Assembly (NCBI GenBank): GCA_017553505.1
Contig: JAFZLD010000006.1
Coordinates: forward strand, 186,001 to 250,000
DNA length: 64,000 nt
Direction: 5' to 3'
DNA from: Lachnospiraceae bacterium
GTDB taxonomy: Bacteria > Bacillota > Clostridia > Lachnospirales > Lachnospiraceae
The notes under the pieces are model-generated. The model saw nothing but the letters and a program-made list of their open reading frames with translations, was not told where the DNA came from and did no database searches. Of the stretch, positions 49,362 to 58,002 are shown piece by piece. How positions within the stretch are numbered: position 1 is the first letter of the stretch; the number at the start of each line of letters is the position of its first letter. The position numbers were made by a program, and so were the translations under genes.

Positions 49362-49953
49362 ATTTACTTATTATCTCCTCTCTGTGTTTGTATAATTCGT
49401 ATATTTCATCATCTTCTCCGAAATCAAGAATATCCATATAATCTTCAAGCCGGTCTTTATAATTGATGGCAATGGTATATCTTTCATCGATGACCTCGGT
49501 ATCCCATTGTTCCTTTGTGGGGGAATATTCAAATTCCCAATTATGCAGAGTATGAAAGAATCCGGTGAGTTTTAACCGGAACTGTCGCAGTTCCTCCGCA
49601 TAAGCCCGTCTTACGTTCTGCTCGTGTTCTTTTTCTTTCTCATGACGTATACGGGCATAGCGTTCTTGTTTTGATTCCTTCTTCCAGATATCAAAATCCA
49701 GATGAAAATCATATGCTATCTTGCAGGCTGCTTCTTTTGCACCAAGTCCTAACAGCCTTCCGACATAATCAACAGCATCCCCATCAGCCTGACAGCCAAA
49801 ACAATGAAATCTTTTATCCAGCTTCATGCTCGGATGCCGGTCATTATGAAACGGGCAACAGGCCATTCCGTTTCGGTTGACCTGAAGCCCGTAGTATTCC
49901 GCCACCTGTCTGGCCGTGACATTATCGCGGATTGTATCAAATATTCCCATCAT
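49318..49953 (-). CDS. CHC2 zinc-finger primase-like protein
   Basis: 211 residues from ATG 49953, overlapping the relaxase stop as ATGA. CPFHNDRHPSMKLDKRFHCFGC near residues 33-54 is a complete CHC2 zinc ribbon like that of DnaG primases, but no TOPRIM catalytic domain follows; the rest is charged and coiled. With VapE it would form a split primase-helicase for element replication. Confidence 0.87.
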   Translation of the reverse strand: MMGIFDTIRDNVTARQVAEYYGLQVNRNGMACCPFHNDRHPSMKLDKRFHCFGCQADGDAVDYVGRLLGLGAKEAACKIAYDFHLDFDIWKKESKQERYARIRHEKEKEHEQNVRRAYAEELRQFRLKLTGFFHTLHNWEFEYSPTKEQWDTEVIDERYTIAINYKDRLEDYMDILDFGEDDEIYELYKHREEIISKYEREITKAEQRTIG

Positions 49954-51191
49954 CGCTCCCCCCAATCTCTGTTTATATCTTTTGTAGGAACCTGCCTTGA
50001 AGCATTATGCTCAGCGGCTTTTTTCTTGTTTCTTTCGAGAATTTCCAGAACTGATTCCTTTGCAACGTGGGCAATCTCCTCTTTGTTCCTCTTCTTGACC
50101 TCGGGTTTTGCCAGGATCCCTCTTACCTTTTCAAGCAGTATAGTTTTGTTACGGGTGAGTTTTTTTATGACCACATCAAGAACCTTCTTAACAAGGTTTT
50201 TATGATCATCAGATGCCTTATGGTCGGGTGCAGTGAACCATTCCTGATAATCATTAACAATGTCGATGTCAGCTTTAATTGTCTCTTCTTTAACGGTTTC
50301 CGTTACAACCTCGCAGGCTTTTTCATATGCCTTCTCGGCTACTTCTTCTGCCATGGCATCGATATCCGAAAGTTTCAATAATTGTTCAGCAATGTGAGCA
50401 TCATTTGCAGCCATTTCCTCGTGTTGTTTGGAAATGATATAGTCATTTTTCTCCAGGTGTGCTTTTCCTTCGAGTGGAACTTTTTCAATCGTTATCCCAT
50501 GTCTTTCCGCGATTTCGATGTAAAGCTCACGGATCTTGGCATCAAAACTCATCTTCCGGTTATTGTTTTTGTTCTGCTTTTTTTCAGGGTTCGGTCTTTC
50601 AAAGCCAAGTGCTTCGCAGGCCTTGTCCTGTTTTGGAAAGCTCATTCCGTGCCCATCGTCAGCAAAGAAAACATGTCGTTCATGGATGTGCGGAGTAGCC
50701 TCATCCATATGAAGTGCCCAGTCCAATATCTGGAAATTTGAGCCATAACGCTTTTCTACTTCCTGGATCAGTTCAGCTACAACCTGAGCGAACATAATAG
50801 GATCCGCATGACCATCCTTAGTTCCAAGCTGATAGACCGTTTCCTCCGGGCATGTCTTAGGATCCTTCAATATATCTTCCACTCCGCGGATCCTTTCATT
50901 GTGTCGTGTCTGTCGGTGGCGTTCATTTTGCGCATCGATTGAATCACCGAACTTGGTTGCATAATAGGCGAGTTCGATCTCATCGAAATTGAATTTTCTT
51001 TCCGGCCGGTTACCGTTTTCATCTGCGAGATTGAATCCTTGATAACAATCCCAGTAGATATTTTGGGTGCTTTTGTCTCGATCGATGTGGTCTGCGTTAT
51101 CCAGATCGAAAGACCGATCGTTGTGTCCGGCTTTGAAGATCCCTGCCTTTCCCTTCCTTCCGTTGTGCCTTGTTGCTCTTACTTTTTCCAT
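49950..51191 (-). CDS. MobV/Pre-type relaxase
   Basis: 413 residues from ATG 51191 after GGAAGG; a start 24 bases earlier has no better site. LHMDEATPHIHERHVFF near residue 158 is the HxDExxPHxH metal-binding motif of MobV/Pre relaxases. The N-terminal HNGRKGKAGIFKAGHNDRSF matches the variant common in Clostridia elements. The C-terminal half is charged coiled coil. It would nick oriT, probably in the hairpin-rich region just upstream, and requires a conjugative helper. Confidence 0.86.
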   Translation of the reverse strand: MEKVRATRHNGRKGKAGIFKAGHNDRSFDLDNADHIDRDKSTQNIYWDCYQGFNLADENGNRPERKFNFDEIELAYYATKFGDSIDAQNERHRQTRHNERIRGVEDILKDPKTCPEETVYQLGTKDGHADPIMFAQVVAELIQEVEKRYGSNFQILDWALHMDEATPHIHERHVFFADDGHGMSFPKQDKACEALGFERPNPEKKQNKNNNRKMSFDAKIRELYIEIAERHGITIEKVPLEGKAHLEKNDYIISKQHEEMAANDAHIAEQLLKLSDIDAMAEEVAEKAYEKACEVVTETVKEETIKADIDIVNDYQEWFTAPDHKASDDHKNLVKKVLDVVIKKLTRNKTILLEKVRGILAKPEVKKRNKEEIAHVAKESVLEILERNKKKAAEHNASRQVPTKDINRDWGER

Positions 51192-51699
51192 TTTTTCCTT
51201 CCTTTCTGCCATCAAAAAAAGAACCGGTTTTACCCGATTCCTCTTTTCGTTTTTGGCAAATCATGTTAATAAGTTGCTTTGGATTTTCGGCGAAGCCGCC
51301 CCTGTCCTAAGCGAAGCGCGACAGGATATAACCCAATACAATGTGTCGCACACGACACATCATTGGGCCAAGGTTGCACCTTGGATCTGCCCATGCGCTT
51401 CGCCCTGGACCCGAGCGTGGCGTTGCCCCTGCACCCTAGCAGGGCTCTGCCCTTGCATCCCGGCAGGAGTCTTACTCCTGCACCTTGCGTAAGGCTCTGC
51501 CTTTACAATCCGTCAAAGAGCTGCGCCCTCTGAACACCGCTCTAATTAATTATTCGTATGAAAATGGGTCGGGTCCTAATTCTGCAGTAAATTGCATTTT
51601 TGGAAGTCGGATCCGGCTTCATTTTCATATTATGATGCAAATTTGCATCGCATATGTTAAGATGATTTATGTATGATCAAGCAGAAAGGATAGCTACGG
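51192..51699. other. Regulatory/oriT region with hairpin array
   Basis: 508 bases between divergent relaxase and XRE genes. 51289-51506 is a GC-rich island holding at least six hairpins: CCTGTC/GACAGG (51301-51325), CCCAAT plus ATGTGTCG with CGACACAT plus ATTGGG (51332-51367), CCAAGGT/ACCTTGG (51368-51384), CCCTGC/GCAGGG (51427-51444), GCAGGAGT/ACTCCTGC (51463-51481) and GTAAGGC/GCCTTTAC (51489-51506). The nested 51332-51367 structure is the best oriT candidate. Proline-rich frames across it look non-coding. Confidence 0.65.
51634..51649. promoter_or_regulatory. 16-bp palindrome before the XRE gene
   Basis: GATGCAAATTTGCATC is a perfect palindrome 50 bases before the XRE regulator start; a likely operator for that regulator. 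Confidence 0.65.
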
Positions 51700-52554
51700 A
51701 TGGGCGAATATTTACCGGGTAATCTGCAGGAAAGATTGAGAGAACTCCGTGAAGCCAATGGATTCAAAAGCAGGGAAAAGCTTGCCGAAGTCATCGGAGT
51801 GAACAAGACCACATACAGCCGGATCGAAAATGGATCTACCAAGACTATCAGCAGTGATATCCTGATGAAGTTGGCAGATCTTTATAAGGTTCCCACCGAT
51901 TATATTCTCGGATTATCCGATACACCGGAGAATACGGGATACGATATCAAAGAACTCGGACTCTCGATTGAGGCGGCCAAGAATCTGTATTCCGGGAAAG
52001 TTGATCCCCGGGTTATCAATGAACTTCTCATGAATGACAAGTTCGCTATGGCAACAAAGATGATGGCAACTTATTTTTCGGGTGCAGTTGCCGAACTTAT
52101 GGTCACGCAGAATAAGCTTCTGGATTTTTCGTATGATCTGTTGAATGAACTGACCCAGACAGGGAGGATTCCAAACGATAACGATATCAGAGATACAAAA
52201 AAGAAACTCAAAGCCTCAAAACTGCCGGCGGGTAATGTAGAGCTTGACAGGATACAAAGACAGTTGATGGCTTCTATCAGGGAAATTAAAAAGAAGGTTG
52301 TTGGAGAAGTGGCAGCACTTAATGATCAGGCGGAGATACTGGATTATGAAATAATAGAGAAGGTTAAAGAGGAAGCGTTATCTGTTCCGAATCTTAAAGA
52401 TCTCCCTGAGGAGGAAAAGGCCAAAATCATAAAAGAAGCTATTATAAAAGGAATACAGATAGATACAAATTTTGATGATGAAAAGATGGCAACTGCGGAA
52501 CCTATGGTAGAGCAGATAGTTTCCCTACTGATACAGTTATGGAAAGAAAAATAA
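51700..52554 (+). CDS. XRE-family transcriptional regulator
   Basis: 284 residues. A helix-turn-helix near 9-65 (LQERLRELREANGFKSREKLA, VNKTTYSRIENGST, LADLYKVPTDYILGLSD) is of the cI/Cro type. The remaining 210 residues are helical with no recognised domain. It diverges from the relaxase operon, and the palindrome between them suggests it controls transfer genes and itself. Its last 16 bases overlap the sigma-like gene. Confidence 0.88.
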   Translation: MGEYLPGNLQERLRELREANGFKSREKLAEVIGVNKTTYSRIENGSTKTISSDILMKLADLYKVPTDYILGLSDTPENTGYDIKELGLSIEAAKNLYSGKVDPRVINELLMNDKFAMATKMMATYFSGAVAELMVTQNKLLDFSYDLLNELTQTGRIPNDNDIRDTKKKLKASKLPAGNVELDRIQRQLMASIREIKKKVVGEVAALNDQAEILDYEIIEKVKEEALSVPNLKDLPEEEKAKIIKEAIIKGIQIDTNFDDEKMATAEPMVEQIVSLLIQLWKEK

Positions 52555-53228
52555 CAGATATTGATGAAACTGAAAAACGTAACAGAGAACTATGTGAGCT
52601 GGTTAAGCAGAATGATCTTTATGCTCAGACAGAGATCCTTCTTCTGAATGAAGGACTTATATCCCAGCTTGCAAGGAGTCTTGAGGTCGCACATGATCTT
52701 GATATAAATCATTATGGCGGCATAGAACTGGATGACATTCTTCAGGAGGGGCGGTTCGCACTGCTTGAAGCTGCCAAGATTTTTGATGAAAATGAGGATG
52801 TAAAGTTTTCCACATTTGCATATACCGTAGCCGGTAATGCCATGAGGGATCTTTGCCGAAAGGGAGATTCTTCATTTGAAAGGCAGCTTGCCAATCATGG
52901 TATAGTTCAGGTATTTCTGGATGATAATCCGGTAGATGAAGACGGGGTTCCGGAAGCCGAAAAGGTCCGGGACGGAAAGGGTCGTGATCCGGTAGGAGAG
53001 GAAGCGGTGCTTCGTGTTATGATCCAGAAGATGCGGAACCGTCTTGTGTTATTACCACCCCGGGAAAGAAGACTCCTGATGTATCGATATGGTATTCAGT
53101 CGCTTGAGTATAAAACGATTGCCGAGACAGCTGCGTTCTTCCATCTGACAGAGAATTACCTTCGTCTTATAGAGAAAAGAGCACTTGATGTGTTACGAGA
53201 AGGTATGAACGACGGGAAGATACTTTAG
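52539..53228 (+). CDS. Sigma-70-family factor encoded by the element
   Basis: 229 residues. Region 2-like GIELDDILQEGRFALLEAAK and FSTFAYTVAGNAMRDLCRK near 65-110 and a region 4 HTH (LLPPRERRLLMYRYGIQSLE, FFHLTENYLRLIEKRAL near 170-215). Lengthwise it fits a SigB/SigG-like or element-borne sigma. The gene overlaps the XRE gene by 16 bases and lacks its own Shine-Dalgarno, so it is translated by coupling. It may direct RNA polymerase to element promoters. Confidence 0.8.
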   Translation: MERKITDIDETEKRNRELCELVKQNDLYAQTEILLLNEGLISQLARSLEVAHDLDINHYGGIELDDILQEGRFALLEAAKIFDENEDVKFSTFAYTVAGNAMRDLCRKGDSSFERQLANHGIVQVFLDDNPVDEDGVPEAEKVRDGKGRDPVGEEAVLRVMIQKMRNRLVLLPPRERRLLMYRYGIQSLEYKTIAETAAFFHLTENYLRLIEKRALDVLREGMNDGKIL

Positions 53229-53232
53229 ACTA

Positions 53233-53336
53233 TTGGCAATATTCAAAAAACTTGCCAAAAGTCCATTGACTAATCTTTATGTATGCTATATACTTCCATT
53301 AGACTTTCGGCAAATAATTGAGAAATTGCCAAAAGT
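53233..53336. promoter_or_regulatory. Promoter and operator repeats of the AbiE operon
   Basis: TTGACT (53266-53271), 17 bases, TATACT (53289-53294). Around it: TTGCCAAAAGT at 53252-53262 and again at 53326-53336, an inverted near-copy ACTTTCGGCAA at 53303-53313, and TTGGCAA at 53233. Two inverted pairs flanking the promoter fit autorepression by the AbiEi antitoxin, whose homologues bind inverted repeats. Confidence 0.75.
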
Positions 53337-53353
53337 ATGGGGAGGTGATCATT

Positions 53354-54079
53354 TTGAATGCAAATATACAAGACTTTCTGATAGAACACCCTTCTTTTAC
53401 AACCGGTGATTTCACCGAAATGCTTAAAGCAGACACTCCGGATATCGCACGTTCCACGGTTTTTCATATGTTGAAATATCTATGCGAAGTGGGAGCGATA
53501 ACAAGAACCTGCAAAGGCCATTTTGATATTTCTAACAAAAAGACTTACAATTACGAACTGTCCGAAACAGCTAAAAACATCTCTACTTCAATTCAGGAAC
53601 GATTCCCACTTATAGATTTTCAGGTTTGGGAGTTGTATCAAATGAACGAATTTGTAAATCATCAGCTATCTCGAAATACCATTTTTGTTGAGGTAGAGAA
53701 TATGCTTGATGAAAGTATATTTAACCTTCTATTTGATATGTATCCGCATGTTCTTCATAATGCCGGCGTGGACGAGTACTATAAATATGCCGGTGATGAA
53801 ACTATTGTTGTACGAAAGCTTATTTCAGAGGCACCATCCAGTGTCGGGCAGTACAAACAGGCATCTTTGGAGAAGATACTGGTTGATCTCTTCGGACGGG
53901 GACTTTCCGGATCTATCATATCTCGTTCGGAATACCAGGCTATATACGAGGATTCGTTTAAAAAATATGTTATTAATCAGCCCAAAATGTTTCGGTATGC
54001 CAGACGTAGGGGTATAGAAAAAAACATTGTTGATTTTATACACGGCAAGACAAATATCGCACTGGAGAATAATAAATGA
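53354..54079 (+). CDS. abiEi: AbiEi-like antitoxin / transcriptional regulator
   Basis: 241 residues from TTG 53354, eight bases after GGAGG. The winged-helix N-terminus (FLIEHPSFTTGDFTEMLK, RSTVFHMLKYLCEVGAITR) is followed by an AbiEi-like C-terminal domain (LEKILVDLF, PKMFRYARRRG). In the AbiE family this protein represses its operon and counters the toxin without direct binding (type IV). It overlaps the toxin gene by ATGA. Confidence 0.85.
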   Translation: MNANIQDFLIEHPSFTTGDFTEMLKADTPDIARSTVFHMLKYLCEVGAITRTCKGHFDISNKKTYNYELSETAKNISTSIQERFPLIDFQVWELYQMNEFVNHQLSRNTIFVEVENMLDESIFNLLFDMYPHVLHNAGVDEYYKYAGDETIVVRKLISEAPSSVGQYKQASLEKILVDLFGRGLSGSIISRSEYQAIYEDSFKKYVINQPKMFRYARRRGIEKNIVDFIHGKTNIALENNK

Positions 54080-55113
54080 TTGATAAAAGTGTATATGAGA
54101 TTGACTATATTCGGGAACTACAAAAGAAGTATTCTGCAGATCCGGGGCTGATAGAGCGAGCTCTTTATGCTTTTGGACTGCTGGAAGCAATTAAGAGTGT
54201 GGGGATGCCTTTCTGCTTCAAAGGTGGCACCAGTCTGATGCTTATTTTAGATAAACCTGCGAGACTGTCAACAGACATTGATATTATTGTAGAGCCCGGA
54301 ACTGATGTAGATGGGTATATTGATAAAGCATCAAAGATCTTTCCGTTTCTTTCAAAGGAAGAGGATATCCGCAAGGGAAAGAATGGTATAGTGAAAAGGC
54401 ATTTTAAATTCACATACTGGTCCCCGGTTCGGAAAACCGAGTTTTATATTATGTTGGACATAGTTTTTGCTGAGCTTCCATATGCTAAAACTATGAAAAA
54501 AGAGATTAAAAATGAACTTCTTCTGACTACGGGTGATAATCTGACAGTAGATATACCAACAGCGGACTGCATTTTGGGAGATAAACTGACGGCTTTTGCA
54601 CCCAGGACAACGGGGATATTGCTGGGAAGCGGCAAGGAACTAGAAATAGCAAAGCAGTTATTTGATACAGCTACCCTCTCTGATTATCTGGATGATTATG
54701 GTCTTTTCTCAGATACTTACAAAACTGCTGTCAGAGATGAGACAGCATTCCGTGGAGAAAACTGGAGCAAGGAGGATGTTCTCAGGGATACGATCCGAGC
54801 ATGTATAAGTATCATAAGCCGTGGTACAGTTGATAAAGAAGACTATACGGAATACCTACTTGGCATTAAATCGTTGAAAAACCATATACTTCTGCGTGGT
54901 TATAATACAGATGATGCTACATGTAAAGCATGTAAAGTTATGTATCTTGCATCAAGCCTGATTTCCGGCAATCCGTATAAAAGTATCAATAATGCCGAGG
55001 ATTATGCAACGGCACGGCTTGAAGGAGATGAATATAAAAGACTTGCGTATATTCGCAAACAAAGCATGGAAGCATACGCTTATCTGGTAGAGGCAACCAG
55101 AAATCTTAAGTAA
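54076..55113 (+). CDS. abiEii: AbiEii-like nucleotidyltransferase toxin
   Basis: 345 residues. FCFKGGTSLMLI near 46 and LSTDIDIIVEPG near 64 are the GSx10DxD motif of the AbiEii/AbiGii nucleotidyltransferase family, followed by DKLTAFAPRTTG. Such toxins transfer nucleotides to tRNA or another target and stop growth on phage infection or element loss. Together with AbiEi it makes a phage-defence or addiction pair carried by the element. Confidence 0.89.
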   Translation: MIDKSVYEIDYIRELQKKYSADPGLIERALYAFGLLEAIKSVGMPFCFKGGTSLMLILDKPARLSTDIDIIVEPGTDVDGYIDKASKIFPFLSKEEDIRKGKNGIVKRHFKFTYWSPVRKTEFYIMLDIVFAELPYAKTMKKEIKNELLLTTGDNLTVDIPTADCILGDKLTAFAPRTTGILLGSGKELEIAKQLFDTATLSDYLDDYGLFSDTYKTAVRDETAFRGENWSKEDVLRDTIRACISIISRGTVDKEDYTEYLLGIKSLKNHILLRGYNTDDATCKACKVMYLASSLISGNPYKSINNAEDYATARLEGDEYKRLAYIRKQSMEAYAYLVEATRNLK

Positions 55114-55131
55114 ACCTTATAGATATGTTGT

Positions 55132-55173
55132 GCCCGTGGTTGTCGGTGATGAACCGATGGCTGCGGGCTTTTT
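55132..55173 (+). terminator. Terminator after abiEii
   Basis: GCCCG and CGGGC arms with an inner GGTT/AACC pairing, then TTTTT. Confidence 0.75.
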
Positions 55174-55178
55174 AATTT

Positions 55179-55253
55179 GGTCGTTTTTTGCTGTTTTATA
55201 GTCGTTTTGTGCAATGGAGTACATTTTGAAAGAAAAAATGTCGATAATATAAT
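55179..55253 (+). promoter_or_regulatory. LytTR box pair and promoter of the regulator operon
   Basis: GGTCGTTTT (55179) and AGTCGTTTT (55200), direct 9-bp repeats 21 bp apart, the geometry of LytTR sites. Downstream is TTTGAA (55225-55230), 17 bases, TATAAT (55248-55253): a weak -35 consistent with activator dependence. Confidence 0.72.
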
Positions 55254-55279
55254 GATAAGCAGAAGGAAGAAGGTGGACT

Positions 55280-55990
55280 ATGAAAGTTGCCATTTGCGAT
55301 GACGACAAAAACGATATTTCTAGGCTTACAAAGCTGCTGGAACAGTATGATGCAGAAAAGCATATAGGCTTCACTATTGGGGAGTATGAGTCCGGGGCTA
55401 AGCTATTAAATAGCCTCAGAGATGGGGATGAAGCTGATATTGTCTTCCTGGATATCAATATGGATGACATGGACGGCCTGACCGTTGCAAAACATATCCG
55501 GGAAAAGATGGAAGATGTGCCGATTGTTTTGGTCACGGCCTATATGAATTATGCGCTTGATGGATATAAGGTCAAGGCCAGCCGCTTTCTAATCAAAGAT
55601 GATCTTGATAACACTTTTGTGGAATGCATGGATCATATTTGTGGGGAACTGCTCAGGAAATCAAAGGACATAATGCTCTCGTGTGTAGAGGGCGAGGTAA
55701 GGCTGAAAGCTTCAGATATTATTCTGATCGAGACTTCAGGGCATAAGAGCATAATCCGGTTATCTGATCAGACATATCAGATATATGAGAAATTGGAGAC
55801 TTTGGAGGAAAAGCTGAAGGGCTTTGGATTCCTGAGAGCGCACAAGAGCTTTATCGTAAACATGGGACATATCAGGAGTATTAATAGTTATGTCATGATT
55901 CTGAACGATGGGAGACAGATTCCCGTGCCTAAAGCAAGATATAAGCAGGTGCGACAGGAATATGCTTTGTTTGTGGGGAAAGAGTTATGA
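55280..55990 (+). CDS. LytTR-family response regulator (AgrA-like)
   Basis: 236 residues. Receiver domain with CDDDKNDISRL and phospho-acceptor Asp58 (VFLDINMDDMDG), then a LytTR DNA-binding domain (IILIETSGHKSIIRL, GFLRAHKSFIVNM, LNDGRQIPVPKARYK). It most likely binds the repeats before its own gene. The stop overlaps the kinase start (ATGA). The frame corresponds to AgrA/ComE-type regulators of peptide signalling. Confidence 0.93.
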   Translation: MKVAICDDDKNDISRLTKLLEQYDAEKHIGFTIGEYESGAKLLNSLRDGDEADIVFLDINMDDMDGLTVAKHIREKMEDVPIVLVTAYMNYALDGYKVKASRFLIKDDLDNTFVECMDHICGELLRKSKDIMLSCVEGEVRLKASDIILIETSGHKSIIRLSDQTYQIYEKLETLEEKLKGFGFLRAHKSFIVNMGHIRSINSYVMILNDGRQIPVPKARYKQVRQEYALFVGKEL

Positions 55991-57267
55991 TAGCTTGGCT
56001 GGTTTTCTTTTTAGTATGTGCTGTTGAAGCATTTACAAGTATATTCTTCTACGATTCGTTCATACAATGCCGATGGGCGGGAGCAAAGAAATTCCTGGCG
56101 GCATTCGTATTGTTTGTGGCGGGAGCAGGAAATGCGATGCTTTTTGAGGCATTTCCGTATGAATATATCCCGTGGAAATTGGCAGCGCTTATTGTGATAC
56201 AAACGATATTTGTCAGGATCACATACCCGTCAGACTGGACGGTGAGTATATATTTTGCAGCATTGAATGTGGTGATTCAGATTTTGTTGGAGACAGTAGT
56301 TATCGGCATTATGAGTGCGCAGTATTCGGAGGAACATATCTTGTTAGCACTTTTGGGAGCCGGGATATGCATTCTGTGGACAGGAGTACTGTACTTGCTT
56401 CGGAAAAAACTATGTTACATCAAGCAGTATATGAGAAGAAATGTCAGAGTTGCAAGTAAATTCGGTATGCTGCCGTTGATATCTGTAATTGCGGGCATAT
56501 ACTACTATGTACTCTTTATCCGGGGGAATAGTCAGGAGCCATTTTACATATCCGTTGCAGCAGGACTTGTTATCATCAATATCGTTTCGTTGTTCTTTTT
56601 ACAGGAGTCTCTGGTAAAAGACGAAAAACTGCGGATTTCGGAGATGCAGAATGAGAACAATCAGAAGCAGATTCAGGCATTTCATGATATGCAGTCCCTG
56701 TATGAGAGACAGGGGAGAAAGCTCCATGATTACAAGAAACAGCTTGCCACCATACAGGAGCTTATAAAAAGCGGGGATGTTGAAACGGCGATAGATTTTA
56801 CGGAGAACCTGACTAAGAGTATTGCTGTGGAGGCATCGGAGGTCAATGTTGGCCATCCTGTTATCAACGCTGTTTTGAACCAACAGTACCGTGTTGCTAA
56901 GGGAAAAAACATAGGAATGACTTTTGCTGTCAGTGATCTTCATGATATCAGGCTTGCAGATGATGAGATTGTGGTGCTGTTAGGGAACCTGATTGAAAAT
57001 GCTATCCATGAGTGCGAGCGGGTGACAGAGCAGGGGAAGGCAGCTTCCATCAGTATAAAATTCGTTGAGAAAGAAGGAACCCTGGTATTGACGGTTCGGA
57101 ACCCGGTCATCAGGAGAGTAAATATCGTGGATAACAGAGTTGTTAATCCAAAGCATGATGGGCAGGGGATTGGTCTTTTGAATGTGGAATCGGTGGTTGA
57201 GAAGAATGGGGGCAGTTTTGTCATTTCCTGTGATGAAAATGAGTTCGTCGCGGTGGTAATGATATAG
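55987..57267 (+). CDS. AgrC-like sensor histidine kinase
   Basis: 426 residues. About six membrane helices in residues 1-210, then a coiled linker and the GHKL kinase: phospho-acceptor His in GRKLHDYKKQLATIQ, N box LLGNLIENAIHE and G box GQGIGLLNVESVV. This is the AgrC/ComD/BlpH layout, which normally detects a secreted peptide. No agrB or agrD-like gene is seen nearby, so the ligand is unknown. Confidence 0.92.
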   Translation: MIAWLVFFLVCAVEAFTSIFFYDSFIQCRWAGAKKFLAAFVLFVAGAGNAMLFEAFPYEYIPWKLAALIVIQTIFVRITYPSDWTVSIYFAALNVVIQILLETVVIGIMSAQYSEEHILLALLGAGICILWTGVLYLLRKKLCYIKQYMRRNVRVASKFGMLPLISVIAGIYYYVLFIRGNSQEPFYISVAAGLVIINIVSLFFLQESLVKDEKLRISEMQNENNQKQIQAFHDMQSLYERQGRKLHDYKKQLATIQELIKSGDVETAIDFTENLTKSIAVEASEVNVGHPVINAVLNQQYRVAKGKNIGMTFAVSDLHDIRLADDEIVVLLGNLIENAIHECERVTEQGKAASISIKFVEKEGTLVLTVRNPVIRRVNIVDNRVVNPKHDGQGIGLLNVESVVEKNGGSFVISCDENEFVAVVMI

Positions 57268-57306
57268 GTGATGGTCTGCCTGTTAACAATATAGAAATGG
57301 AGAATT

Positions 57307-57810
57307 ATGAAGACTCAAAAGCAAAAAGAGATAATACTTGCTTATATTGTATTGGTGGTATATTTGGTTTTCCTTTGCTGGTTGATTTTATTTAAATTGG
57401 CGGACAGTCCCGAAAAGATACCATCTATGCGTGGGATTAACCTTGTCCCCTTCCATTATGATCAATTGGCAGGTTCAAGATTTCAACTGAATGAAATATT
57501 ATACAATGTATTTGCATTTGTTCCGGTGGGATTCTTCTTTTCTGCTCTTGGAAAGAACAGGATTGTTTCCGGTATAATGTATAGCGCTCTTTTAAGTTTG
57601 TGTTTTGAAGTGTTGCAATGGTGTTTTTCTCTTGGGGCAAGCGATATAACCGATTTAATAACGAATATAGCAGGAGGGACTTTAGGCGCAGGCATATTCC
57701 TTGTTCTTGGGAAGCTTCTCAAGGGCAAAGAGCTTATAGTCGTCAGCATAATTGGTGCCGTTTTGGAGGTGTTGCTAATTTGTTTGATGATTTTTCTTAT
57801 CATTTCTTAA
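57307..57810 (+). CDS. VanZ-like membrane protein
   Basis: 167 residues, four to five membrane helices. RGINLVPFHYDQ, LNEILYNVFAFVPVGFFF and FEVLQWCFSLGASDITDLITN are VanZ-family signatures. VanZ raises teicoplanin resistance in enterococci and related proteins protect against lipoglycopeptides or antimicrobial peptides. It follows the kinase gene by 39 bases, GGAG site present, so it probably belongs to the same operon. Confidence 0.88.
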   Translation: MKTQKQKEIILAYIVLVVYLVFLCWLILFKLADSPEKIPSMRGINLVPFHYDQLAGSRFQLNEILYNVFAFVPVGFFFSALGKNRIVSGIMYSALLSLCFEVLQWCFSLGASDITDLITNIAGGTLGAGIFLVLGKLLKGKELIVVSIIGAVLEVLLICLMIFLIIS

Positions 57811-57826
57811 TTGTACGAAGGGTGAT

Positions 57827-57899
57827 GGTCGTTTTTTGTCATTTTATGGGCTGTTCAGGATTTAGGTATAAATTCGGGTGATTTTTATCCCGATATGAT
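57827..57899 (+). promoter_or_regulatory. Second LytTR box pair and promoter before the cargo genes
   Basis: GGTCGTTTT at 57827 and a weaker GGGCTGTTC at 57848, again 21 bp apart, then TATGAT at 57894-57899, 67 bases from the first box (69 in the regulator promoter). The matching geometry suggests that the LytTR regulator also controls the genes that follow. Confidence 0.6.
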
Positions 57900-58002
57900 A
57901 ATCAGAACCGATAAGCTAAGGATAGTGCAGGGATTCAAGGATGATGAGGTAAACGGATTTTTTGGATTCCTTTTTTGTGAATATTTTTGAGGAGGTGTCA
58001 GT

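Noticed and set aside
51289..51506. CRISPR array
   Set aside because: The hairpins differ in sequence and spacing, with no constant repeat and spacer pattern and no cas genes.
51067..51676. Proline- and leucine-rich open frames in the GC-rich region
   Set aside because: They run through perfect hairpins and are open on both strands, with no ribosome binding sites; a by-product of repeats rather than genes.
55114..58002. AgrB or AgrD peptide genes near the AgrC-like kinase
   Set aside because: I found no membrane peptidase and no small frame with a plausible precursor and ribosome binding site in the gaps.
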